Below, piece by piece: positions 1 to 5,102 of a stretch of DNA of 5,774 bases (its first letter is position 1; each line of letters starts with the position of its first letter). Both the position numbers and the translations under genes were made by a program. Below the pieces are notes generated by a model. The model saw only the letters and a program-made list of their open reading frames with translations. It made no database searches and was not told the DNA's origin. The stretch comes from Desulfobacterales bacterium (GTDB lineage: Bacteria; Desulfobacterota; Desulfobacteria; Desulfobacterales; C00003060). Location of the stretch: NCBI GenBank assembly GCA_030668505.1, contig DAOUTV010000136.1:1-5774 (forward strand), read 5' to 3'.

Positions 1-10
1 AAAAAGTTGT

Positions 11-20
11 TGGCACTACA
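11..20 (+). repeat. Left copy of 10-bp direct repeat flanking the transposase gene
   Basis: TGGCACTACA lies 22 bases beyond the transposase stop codon. An identical copy in the same orientation lies at 1758-1767 on the other side of the gene. Because the copies are direct rather than inverted they are not ordinary terminal inverted repeats. They could be part of a target duplication or subterminal transposase-binding motifs. Confidence 0.4.
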
Positions 21-42
21 AAACCTTTCAATGGGGGTTTCA

Positions 43-1683
43 TCATAGTTCACGAATCGTCGGGGGTATGGCTACACCCACTGCCTGAAAAACCTTGCCA
101 CAGGTGCCAAGGCACTCACTACGAACAGATAGAGTCTTTCCGTTGTCTTCTATGACGGTCTCTTGCAAGGTCTTCAGGTCCTGCTTCACATCAGCCCACT
201 CAAAACAATGCCCAGCTTTATCAACACGACGGTCAAGTTCTTTCCTAAGTACTAGAGCGAGAAAACTACAAAACACATGACCCCTAATGGTCTCGTCTAG
301 CTTGTGATATACAGGCCGGGTTTCAAGAATGGATTTCAAATCCCTAAAAACATGTTCCACCTGCCAGAGTTCTTTGTATCTTAACGCTACCTTTTCGGTG
401 GGCAGATCGGTATTGGTCTTCAATACCCACTTACCGTCGAACTTCGCTTCGGCAGCTATTTTGTCTTGATCCACAGTAATACCACCGGGGGTTACTTTGA
501 GATACTTTCGATATCCTTTGTTGCCAATCATATTCTTGGGACCCTTTTTGACTCGCTTTGCTAAGGCATCAATAATGGCTTTACGATCTGCAGCATCTTT
601 GCGTGCTTGTTTTGTGTTGACACAGACAATGTAGCGGTTGTCATTTACCCAAACCTCTTTAACCTTAAGCGGTGCGGGATCTTTGGACCTTTTCCCCTCG
701 GCATAGACCTCTTTATACCGGCCTGGCCGAGATAAAACGTCACGCTTGACCTCGTTGACTTTACGCAGCCTGGCACCAAGAATGTAGGCGATGTGTCGAT
801 CTGGGTCTTCCAGTTTTTCCATGGTATCAGCACTGATCATGCCGCGGTCGGCTACAACGCAGAATCGATTTATTCCAAACCTTTTCCTGAGCCGATCAAC
901 TATTGGAATCAATGTTTTTACATCAGTCGTATTGCCAGGCCACATCTCACAACACACCGGTTTGCCATCGTCATCTATGATAACACCGACAACCATTTGA
1001 TGCAGGTCCGGGCGGTGATCCTTGCTGTTGCCCCTTTTGCCAATGCTCTGACCACCAGCCCCTTCGAAGTAGATGGAAGTAGTATCAAAGAACACCAAAT
1101 CAAGACCTGAAAAGAGGTCGCGGCGCTCAAGAAACATATTCTCTTCGATGACGTCCTTGATGCATCTTGGCGCAAAGGGTGTTGCATCCTTCTGGTCGGC
1201 AACTTCTTCGCCAAGGAAGGCCATTGCACGGTACATATGATGCAAAGAAAGATCGTTCACCCCTTCGATCAGATAGTCGCGACGCCATTTGTCGCAGGCC
1301 CTGTCAGATCCGGACACAAAGAGCCTGTGGAGCACAGTAAGAAAGATGGCCCTTTCTACATCAAACTCAAATTTCCGTTCACCTAAAAGCCGTTTTATGA
1401 CCTTCTTGATGCCCAGTTCTTTCCAAAGCCGTTCAAAGATTAAGCTGGGACCTATCTTCTTGGACTGGACCGAGGGGTCGCTCTTGCCAGACAAAACCAG
1501 CAAAACCTTCTCACTATACTTGGCCAGGGATCGTACCAAAGTCTCAACGTCGCCCTTGGCATGAAGTCTATCCAGACGGCCAATGGTAGATATAACTCGT
1601 TGAACAACTTTTCGGCCTTCCCTGCGGTTTTCAACGATTTGCAGGTACTGGTACCGGCCTGACTTTTTTACTCGTGCAAACAT
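43..1683 (-). CDS. IS1634-family (IS4 superfamily) DDE transposase, full length
   Basis: This 546-residue protein would catalyse cut-and-paste type transposition of its own insertion sequence. The N-terminus (MFARVKKSGRYQYLQIVENR) is typical of the IS1634 family. The catalytic triad is visible: D200 in LVFFDTTSIYF, D279 in VVADRG, and E443 in ELWQVEHVFRDLK. The C-terminal signature is Y436-x2-L439-x3-E443-x6-K450, which matches the IS4 superfamily YREK motif except that L replaces R. The long insert between D279 and E443 is usual for this family. The length is normal and there is no frameshift or internal stop, so the gene is probably functional. The ATG is supported by AAGGAGG five bases upstream. 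The gene reads leftward, away from the regulators, and no passenger gene is attached. Family assignment rests on motif recognition, not a search. Confidence 0.95.
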   Translation of the reverse strand: MFARVKKSGRYQYLQIVENRREGRKVVQRVISTIGRLDRLHAKGDVETLVRSLAKYSEKVLLVLSGKSDPSVQSKKIGPSLIFERLWKELGIKKVIKRLLGERKFEFDVERAIFLTVLHRLFVSGSDRACDKWRRDYLIEGVNDLSLHHMYRAMAFLGEEVADQKDATPFAPRCIKDVIEENMFLERRDLFSGLDLVFFDTTSIYFEGAGGQSIGKRGNSKDHRPDLHQMVVGVIIDDDGKPVCCEMWPGNTTDVKTLIPIVDRLRKRFGINRFCVVADRGMISADTMEKLEDPDRHIAYILGARLRKVNEVKRDVLSRPGRYKEVYAEGKRSKDPAPLKVKEVWVNDNRYIVCVNTKQARKDAADRKAIIDALAKRVKKGPKNMIGNKGYRKYLKVTPGGITVDQDKIAAEAKFDGKWVLKTNTDLPTEKVALRYKELWQVEHVFRDLKSILETRPVYHKLDETIRGHVFCSFLALVLRKELDRRVDKAGHCFEWADVKQDLKTLQETVIEDNGKTLSVRSECLGTCGKVFQAVGVAIPPTIREL

Positions 1684-1688
1684 GGAAG

Positions 1689-1695
1689 CCTCCTT
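1689..1695 (-). promoter_or_regulatory. Shine-Dalgarno site of the transposase gene
   Basis: On the minus strand this reads AAGGAGG, a full-strength ribosome binding site, with a five-base spacer to the ATG at 1683. It fixes the start of the transposase. Confidence 0.85.
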
Positions 1696-1696
1696 G

Positions 1697-1712
1697 TTAG
1701 GACACTTCCTAA
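1697..1712. repeat. Small perfect inverted repeat in the transposase leader
   Basis: TTAGGA-CACT-TCCTAA is a six-base-pair dyad with a four-base centre. It overlaps the proposed -10 box and lies directly upstream of the AAGGAGG of the transposase. It could form a hairpin in the mRNA 5' end or act as an operator. It lacks a T-tract, so it is not a typical terminator. Confidence 0.45.
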
Positions 1713-1738
1713 ATACAGCCCGAATGCTTATATGTCAA
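1710..1738 (-). promoter_or_regulatory. Probable sigma70-type promoter of the transposase
   Basis: The minus strand carries a perfect TTGACA -35 box (1738-1733), a 17-base spacer and TATTTA as a weak -10 box (1715-1710). The start of transcription would fall near 1703, inside the inverted repeat at 1697-1712 and just before the ribosome binding site. The -35 box is convincing. The -10 box matches only half of consensus, which would fit weak transposase expression. Confidence 0.5.
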
Positions 1739-1757
1739 TACCAATACCGTCCTTCTG

Positions 1758-1767
1758 TGGCACTACA
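1758..1767 (+). repeat. Right copy of 10-bp direct repeat flanking the transposase gene
   Basis: This is the second exact copy of TGGCACTACA, 74 bases upstream of the transposase ATG and just outside its proposed promoter. If the two copies are a target duplication, the element between them would be 1737 bases, a normal size for the family. However, I find no matching inverted repeat at the ends that this would define. Confidence 0.4.
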
Positions 1768-1824
1768 TTTTAATCATTTTCAAAACTCGATCCTTTATTG
1801 ACGCGGGTTTCCGGGCGTTAGCCC

Positions 1825-1838
1825 TCTACAACTGTAGA
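1825..1838. repeat. Short hairpin in the spacer between transposase and regulator
   Basis: TCTACA-AC-TGTAGA forms a six-base-pair stem with a two-base loop. A four-base-pair GGGC/GCCC hairpin lies just upstream of it. No T-tract follows on the plus strand. Function is unknown. It may mark the edge of the insertion sequence or of the neighbouring palindromic repeat. Confidence 0.3.
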
Positions 1839-1860
1839 AGAAAAGTTAAGAGTCCAATCT

Positions 1861-1943
1861 CACCCCTTTGCCAAAGGGGGGTCGGGGGGGATTTTATCCA
1901 ACTTCTCGAAATCCCCCTAAATCCCCCTTTTTAAAGGGGGACT
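1861..1943. repeat. G/C-run palindromic repeat, MITE- or REP-like, possible terminator
   Basis: The two halves are inverted copies of one unit. The left half contains the hairpin CCCCTTT-GCC-AAAGGGG (1863-1879). The right half contains CCCCCTTT-TT-AAAGGGGG (1923-1940). Between them GGGGGATTT (1886-1894) pairs with AAATCCCCC (1909-1917) around a 14-base loop. The unit resembles G/C-run repeats dispersed in many environmental bacterial genomes. It starts about 20 bases after the stop of the minus-strand sigma54 regulator, so the 1923-1940 hairpin could also end that transcript, although no clean T-tract follows. Confidence 0.6.
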
Positions 1944-1960
1944 TTCAATGGCCATATCTC

Positions 1961-3310
1961 TTAAGTTAATGTCATTGACTCGTTACTCTTAAGTTTTTCA
2001 CCAAGGGTTTTTCGGGTTATACCCAATAGTTCAGCCGCTTTGGTCTTGTGATTGTGCGTACGTTTCAAGGCTAGACCGATCATAAACCTCTCTACATCCC
2101 CCAAGTTCAGATCACATAACTTCTCATGCTCTTCCGTACCAAATGGAAGGTGTTTAGTGGTGATCATATTGTCATGGCAGGTTATAACAGCCCTCTCTAT
2201 GACATTTATCAGTTCCCTGACATTGCCCGGCCAATCGTACTCCCTAAGGGATAACATGGCATTAGTAGAAATATCGTCTATCGGTCGGCAATACGCCTCG
2301 CTGAATCTCTTAAGATAATACTCGGCTATGAGAGGGACGTCTTCCTTTCTGTTCCTCAAGGGTGGTATTTCAATAGTATAGATGTTTAAGCGATAAAAAA
2401 GATCCTCACGAAAGCGACCGCTGGCAACATCTGCTTCCAGGTTGCGGTTAGTGGCCACAATGAGGCGAAACTCTGAATATATGGGGGAGGTTCCTCCCAC
2501 GCGCATAAAGGTCTTGGTCTCGACTACCCTGAGGAGTTTGGACTGGAAAAAGGGTGGAGCCTCGCCAATTTCATCCAAGAAAAGAATCCCCTCATGAACG
2601 ACATCGAAAAGACCTATCTTTCGCTCTACCGCACCGGTAAAGGCCCCTTTTTCATGGCCGAACAACTCACTCTCCAAGACCCCGGCGGCAAATTCATTGC
2701 AGTTAACCGCAAAGAACGACTTGTCTCTCCTGTCGCCTAGGTTATGGATGGCCCGGGCAACCAACTCCTTTCCTGTACCAGTCTCCCCGCAGACAAGCAC
2801 AGTAACGGGGAGGCCGGCCACCTCCTCTATGGATCTAACTACTTTCTTGATTCCTTCTGATTGTCCTATGATGGTTACCGGCATTTTTACCTGGAGGGAC
2901 CTTTCTTTGCGAAGTGAGGTGAGTTCTTTCAGCATCTCCCTCTTGGCCAATGCCTCCCGGATGGTTGCCCAGAGCAGATCTAATTTATCATTGATCGGCT
3001 TTTCGAAATAATGGAAGGCCCCGTGTTTGACCGCCCGAATAGCCTCTTCCGTAGAACCGAAGGCAGTAATCAGGATAACTGGAATGTCAGGATACATATC
3101 CTGAACTCTGCCAAAAAGCTCGGTCCCGGTCATATCAGGCATCTGTACATCTGAGATAATCAAATCCGCGGGCTCCCCGTTCAGGGCCTCGACCGCCTTA
3201 TTGGCCGATGTAAGAGGAACAATCTCAAAGCTATTGGACTCGGGGAGAGAAAGAAAAAGTTCCAGAAATGCCTCATTATCGTCAACCAACAGAATCCTGG
3301 GTTTATTCAT
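1961..3310 (-). CDS. NtrC-family sigma54-dependent response regulator (REC-AAA+-Fis HTH)
   Basis: This 449-residue cytoplasmic protein would activate sigma54 RNA polymerase after phosphorylation by a partner histidine kinase. The receiver domain (about 4-118) has acidic D10 and D11, phospho-acceptor D54, T82, Y101 and K104. The AAA+ domain (about 147-380) has Walker A GETGTGKE (175-182), the sigma54-contacting loop GAFTGA (222-227), Walker B ILFLDE (242-247), FREDLFYRLN (300-309) with arginine-finger candidates, and WPGNVREL (360-367). The C-terminal Fis-type helix-turn-helix (about 404-441) includes KTKAAELLGITRKTL; the next residues, GEKLK, depart from the more usual YRKLK. Length and domain order are normal. 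There is no kinase beside it, so it is an orphan within this window. It is divergent from the double-receiver gene, and the two share a 654-base regulatory gap. The exact regulon cannot be named from sequence. Confidence 0.96.
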   Translation of the reverse strand: MNKPRILLVDDNEAFLELFLSLPESNSFEIVPLTSANKAVEALNGEPADLIISDVQMPDMTGTELFGRVQDMYPDIPVILITAFGSTEEAIRAVKHGAFHYFEKPINDKLDLLWATIREALAKREMLKELTSLRKERSLQVKMPVTIIGQSEGIKKVVRSIEEVAGLPVTVLVCGETGTGKELVARAIHNLGDRRDKSFFAVNCNEFAAGVLESELFGHEKGAFTGAVERKIGLFDVVHEGILFLDEIGEAPPFFQSKLLRVVETKTFMRVGGTSPIYSEFRLIVATNRNLEADVASGRFREDLFYRLNIYTIEIPPLRNRKEDVPLIAEYYLKRFSEAYCRPIDDISTNAMLSLREYDWPGNVRELINVIERAVITCHDNMITTKHLPFGTEEHEKLCDLNLGDVERFMIGLALKRTHNHKTKAAELLGITRKTLGEKLKSNESMTLT

Positions 3311-3320
3311 AACGCTCGGA

Positions 3321-3349
3321 TTAATACTAAATTCATTTAAAAATGTCCA
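3321..3349 (-). promoter_or_regulatory. Candidate sigma70-type promoter of the sigma54 regulator
   Basis: On the minus strand TGGACA (3349-3344, one mismatch to consensus), a 17-base spacer and TATTAA (3326-3321, four of six) form a plausible housekeeping promoter. Transcription would start near 3314, only a few bases before the ATG at 3310. That agrees with the absence of a convincing ribosome binding site there. A promoter further upstream with a longer leader is an alternative. Confidence 0.4.
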
Positions 3350-3384
3350 TATCTTGTATGAAAACAGGGCTTTTTTTCTCTTAC

Positions 3385-3401
3385 GTGTAAAAATGTTACA
3401 C
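3385..3401. promoter_or_regulatory. Upstream dyad 1, candidate activator-binding site
   Basis: GTGTAA-AAATG-TTACAC is a perfect six-base-pair dyad of 17 bases, centred at 3393. It contains the half-site TGTTACA that also appears in dyad 2. Its centre is about 158 bases upstream of the expected sigma54 start site and about 83 bases upstream of the minus-strand activator's ATG. Enhancer-binding proteins typically bind dyads at such distances. Confidence 0.5.
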
Positions 3402-3426
3402 TAAATAACCCTGAAATTTTCGATAT

Positions 3427-3443
3427 TGTAACATTTTGTTACA
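3427..3443. promoter_or_regulatory. Upstream dyad 2, candidate activator-binding site
   Basis: TGTAACA-TTT-TGTTACA is a perfect seven-base-pair dyad of 17 bases, centred at 3435. The centre is 42 bases from dyad 1, about four turns of B-DNA, so both would face the same side of the helix. It lies about 116 bases upstream of the expected sigma54 start. Which protein binds it is inferred: the neighbouring activator is the simplest candidate. Confidence 0.55.
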
Positions 3444-3523
3444 GTGCAAGAGCAGAGTCGTTTCTGCCTCGAAAATTTAGTGTGCATTACAGGTAGTTAG
3501 GACCCATCTTGAGAAACGCTTTT

Positions 3524-3540
3524 TTGGCATTATGATTGCT
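3524..3540 (+). promoter_or_regulatory. Sigma54 (-24/-12) promoter reading toward the double-receiver gene
   Basis: TTGGCATTATGATTGCT matches the sigma54 consensus, with GG at 3526-3527, exactly ten bases, then GC at 3538-3539. The -24 block is TTGGCA and the -12 block is TTGCT. Transcription should start near 3551. It lies between a sigma54 activator gene and the downstream double-receiver gene, with two dyads at enhancer distance, which raises confidence beyond the motif match alone. Confidence 0.75.
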
Positions 3541-3563
3541 ATAAAAATAAAGGCCGTTCAAGA

Positions 3564-3606
3564 AATTCCCCCAGTTGCCACATTAGAAAAGGGGGGAGAT
3601 TTTGGG
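3564..3606. repeat. Degenerate G/C-run repeat in the leader
   Basis: AATTCCCCC (3564-3572) and GGGGGGAGATTTTGGGG (3591-3607) form an imperfect inverted repeat with an 18-base gap. The G-run followed by ATTT and another G-run resembles the repeat at 1861-1943, so this may be a decayed copy. It sits just after the expected sigma54 start site and could form a hairpin at the 5' end of the transcript. Confidence 0.4.
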
Positions 3607-3729
3607 GCTAAGTTAATGACTTTGAATGAAACGAACATTACCCCTTTTAAACGAAGCGCATGAACTGTCATCTATTTTCATAACGACTAGAAAGACAGCA
3701 CAGAGAAGGAAATCGAGCAAGAAAAAACA

Positions 3730-3795
3730 GTCGAACGATGATTGAAGAAACAATGTTAGATTCTGTAAATCAACAATCATCAATCATCAATCGAC
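3730..3795. repeat. Long imperfect inverted repeat in the leader
   Basis: The 16-base arms at 3730-3745 (GTCGAACGATGATTGA) and 3780-3795 (TCAATCATCAATCGAC) pair at 14 of 16 positions around a 34-base loop. The right arm overlaps the first heptamer cluster. In RNA this would be a stable hairpin between the sigma54 promoter and the double-receiver gene. Confidence 0.5.
3767..3794 (+). repeat. Heptamer tandem repeat cluster 1 (CAATCNN)
   Basis: Three consecutive seven-base units, CAATCAT, CAATCAT and CAATCGA (3774-3794), follow one degenerate unit, AAATCAA (3767-3773). The same unit builds cluster 2 about 115 bases further on. This resembles the short tandemly repeated heptamers seen in some bacterial genomes. 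It is noncoding in my reading. Confidence 0.6.
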
Positions 3796-3909
3796 GGTGG
3801 ACAATCCCTGGCCCAGACCTGCATTACCAGCTTCACTGCATTGGGCTTCACTTATAAAGTATTGCGGCGAAAGAAGCCTATTTCATGTAAGTCGCGCCAG
3901 GGCGGGCAA

Positions 3910-3951
3910 CAATCGACAATCAACAATCTTCAATCGTCAATCAACAATCCA
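3910..3951 (+). repeat. Heptamer tandem repeat cluster 2 (CAATCNN x6)
   Basis: Six seamless seven-base units occupy these 42 bases: CAATCGA, CAATCAA, CAATCTT, CAATCGT, CAATCAA and CAATCCA. The first five bases are invariant and the last two vary. The tract ends right at the AAGGGGAG of the double-receiver gene. The variable positions argue against recent slippage and look more like an aged or selected array. Confidence 0.7.
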
Positions 3952-3952
3952 T

Positions 3953-3960
3953 AAGGGGAG
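3953..3960 (+). promoter_or_regulatory. Shine-Dalgarno site that sets the double-receiver start
   Basis: AAGGGGAG lies four bases before the ATG at 3965. It decides between that start and an in-frame ATG at 3797. The upstream ATG has no such site and would add 56 residues encoded by repeat DNA. Confidence 0.8.
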
Positions 3961-3964
3961 AAAT

Positions 3965-4717
3965 ATGAACGGAAAAAATAGAATCCTGGTCGTGGACGAC
4001 AATATAGAGTTCTGCACGAACATTACAGACATCCTAGAATTGAAAGGCTACGAGGTAATGGCTGTCCACGACGGGTTCAAAGCCCTTGAAGCGGTCAAGG
4101 ACAACAGTTTTGGCGTTGTTTTGATGGATATAATGATGCCTATGATGGATGGCGTTGAGACCCTCAAGAAACTCAGGGAGATAGCGCCCGAAGTTCGGGT
4201 GATTATGGTAACGGCTTACGCGGTTGAAGATCTTGTCAAGAAGGCCCTACGGGAGGAAGCATTTGGCGCCTTCTACAAGCCTATCGACTTTGAAAAGCTT
4301 TTTTCGTCCATCGAATTGGCTCATCCGGACGGCGCATTGATCATGGTGGTTGATGATGACGAGCAAATATGTGCCAACTTGTTCGATGTGCTGAGTGAGA
4401 AGGGATACCGTATGAGAGTTGCCAGTGATGGCAGAAGCGCGCTACAGGCGGCCACAGAAAACAAATTTGACATCGTCCTACTGGACATGAAGCTGCCAAA
4501 CATGAACGGTCTGGAAACCTATCTGGCCATCCGAGATATTCAGCCCAGTGTAGTGACGATTCTCATTACAGGCTATGTAGCCGAGACGACAGACTCGGTG
4601 CAACAGGCGTTGGAAAGGGGCGCCTATGAGTGTTTGGAAAAGCCTTTAGATATGGATCATCTGTTTGAGGTTATTAAGAAAGTTGAGGAATCAAGATCCA
4701 GAGGCATTGTCAGGTAA
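3965..4717 (+). CDS. Tandem double-receiver response regulator without output domain
   Basis: This 250-residue cytoplasmic protein consists of two CheY-like receiver domains. The first (about 5-118) has D11 and D12, phospho-acceptor D55 in LMDIMMP, T83 and K105. The second (about 124-241) has D130 and D131, phospho-acceptor D174 in LLDMKLP, T202 and K226. All key residues are intact in both, so each could accept phosphate from a histidine kinase or phosphotransfer protein. No DNA-binding, GGDEF, kinase or other output domain follows; the C-terminal tail is short and charged. Proteins like this usually act as phosphorelay intermediates, phosphate sinks or protein-protein adaptors, but which applies here is unknown. 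An in-frame ATG at 3797 exists, but 3965 has the ribosome binding site and starts the receiver fold directly. A sigma54 promoter lies 414 bases upstream. Confidence 0.93.
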   Translation: MNGKNRILVVDDNIEFCTNITDILELKGYEVMAVHDGFKALEAVKDNSFGVVLMDIMMPMMDGVETLKKLREIAPEVRVIMVTAYAVEDLVKKALREEAFGAFYKPIDFEKLFSSIELAHPDGALIMVVDDDEQICANLFDVLSEKGYRMRVASDGRSALQAATENKFDIVLLDMKLPNMNGLETYLAIRDIQPSVVTILITGYVAETTDSVQQALERGAYECLEKPLDMDHLFEVIKKVEESRSRGIVR

Positions 4718-4746
4718 CCGGGTAAGAACACAAGCAACTGACCCGG
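4718..4746 (+). terminator. Stem-loop directly after the double-receiver gene
   Basis: CCGGGT (4718-4723) begins on the base after the stop codon and pairs with ACCCGG (4741-4746) around a 17-base loop. No T-tract follows, so an intrinsic terminator is doubtful. An mRNA-stabilising 3' stem is equally possible. Confidence 0.3.
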
Positions 4747-4872
4747 ACAAGCCCTTTAATGGGTGCCCCCCCACCCCCACCACTTTGGAAAGCGGCCGAG
4801 GATGCTTTTGCAAGAATAGACAGGTGGAAGAAACAGCAAGTTCAATAAAATGTTTCAGACAAGTCAAGCGCG

Positions 4873-4909
4873 ATAGTTGTTTTTTGACTCTTTCATCTTA
4901 TACAACTAT
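4873..4909 (+). other. Eight-base-pair stem-loop of unknown role
   Basis: ATAGTTGT (4873-4880) pairs exactly with ACAACTAT (4902-4909) around a 21-base T-rich loop. The 11-base palindrome TGGGCTGCCCA begins at the last base of the stem. It could be part of a small RNA or a 3' UTR structure; nothing further identifies it. Confidence 0.35.
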
Positions 4910-4972
4910 GGGCTGCCCAAGTGACGCTCCATAGCATCTATTATCTGCAATAATTGAAGTGTTTAGAAAAGC

Positions 4973-4978
4973 TATAAT
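4973..4978 (+). promoter_or_regulatory. Candidate -10 box upstream of the small membrane ORF
   Basis: TATAAT is a perfect -10 hexamer. The best -35-like hexamer, TTGAAG at 4954-4959, is only 13 bases away, which is too close. No good partner exists at 16 to 18 bases. If used, the transcript would have a leader of roughly 120 bases before the ATG at 5109. Confidence 0.3.
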
Positions 4979-5095
4979 ATGTATATAAGATCGCAACTTT
5001 ATCACAATATCTGATGAAGATGAAACCATTCTAGGTTTGACTCACAGGGAGACATCAACTAAGTAACAGGTCTCCGTTTCTTACGTTCTTACATA

Positions 5096-5102
5096 AGGAG
5101 GT
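5096..5102 (+). promoter_or_regulatory. Shine-Dalgarno site of the small membrane ORF
   Basis: AAGGAGG, followed by six bases (TTTTATC... spacing) before the ATG at 5109, is a consensus ribosome binding site. It is the main reason to accept a 38-codon reading frame as a gene. Confidence 0.7.

Larger units (their letters stand above)
3311..3964. other. Divergent regulatory region between the two regulator genes
   Basis: This 654-base gap has no convincing gene. From left to right it holds a candidate sigma70 promoter for the minus-strand activator, two TGTAA/TTACA dyads, a sigma54 promoter reading right, a degenerate G/C-run repeat, a 16-base inverted repeat, two clusters of CAATCNN heptamers, a weak sigma70-like box near 3832-3858 (TTCACT, 15 bases, TATAAA) and the ribosome binding site of the double-receiver gene. 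An 8-base direct repeat, GCTTCACT, occurs at 3830-3837 and 3845-3852. The open frame of the double-receiver gene extends back to 3797, but that part translates repeat sequence and is not coding in my view. Confidence 0.7.

Noticed and set aside
3444..3523. IHF site between the dyads and the sigma54 promoter
   Set aside because: DNA bending is often needed in such promoters, but I find no acceptable match to the IHF consensus on either strand.
3626..3745. A 39-codon plus-strand frame with a lysine/arginine-rich C-terminus in the leader
   Set aside because: No ribosome binding site precedes its ATG, its composition reflects A-rich DNA, and its end overlaps the inverted repeat. It might be a leader peptide but cannot be supported.
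3767..3951. CRISPR array suggested by the repeated CAATC motifs
   Set aside because: The units are seven bases long and contiguous, with no spacers and no cas genes.
3797..3964. N-terminal extension of the double-receiver protein from an upstream in-frame ATG
   Set aside because: The 56 extra residues are translated largely from heptamer repeat DNA, there is no ribosome binding site at 3797, and the receiver fold with AAGGGGAG begins at 3965.
4665..4934. An 89-codon plus-strand frame overlapping the end of the receiver gene
   Set aside because: It starts inside the well-supported receiver gene in another frame, has no domain or hydrophobic pattern and crosses C-runs and hairpins.
5037..5065. 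Sigma70 promoter with TTGACT just upstream of the small ORF
   Set aside because: The hexamer is good as a -35 box, but no reasonable -10 box lies 16 to 18 bases downstream.
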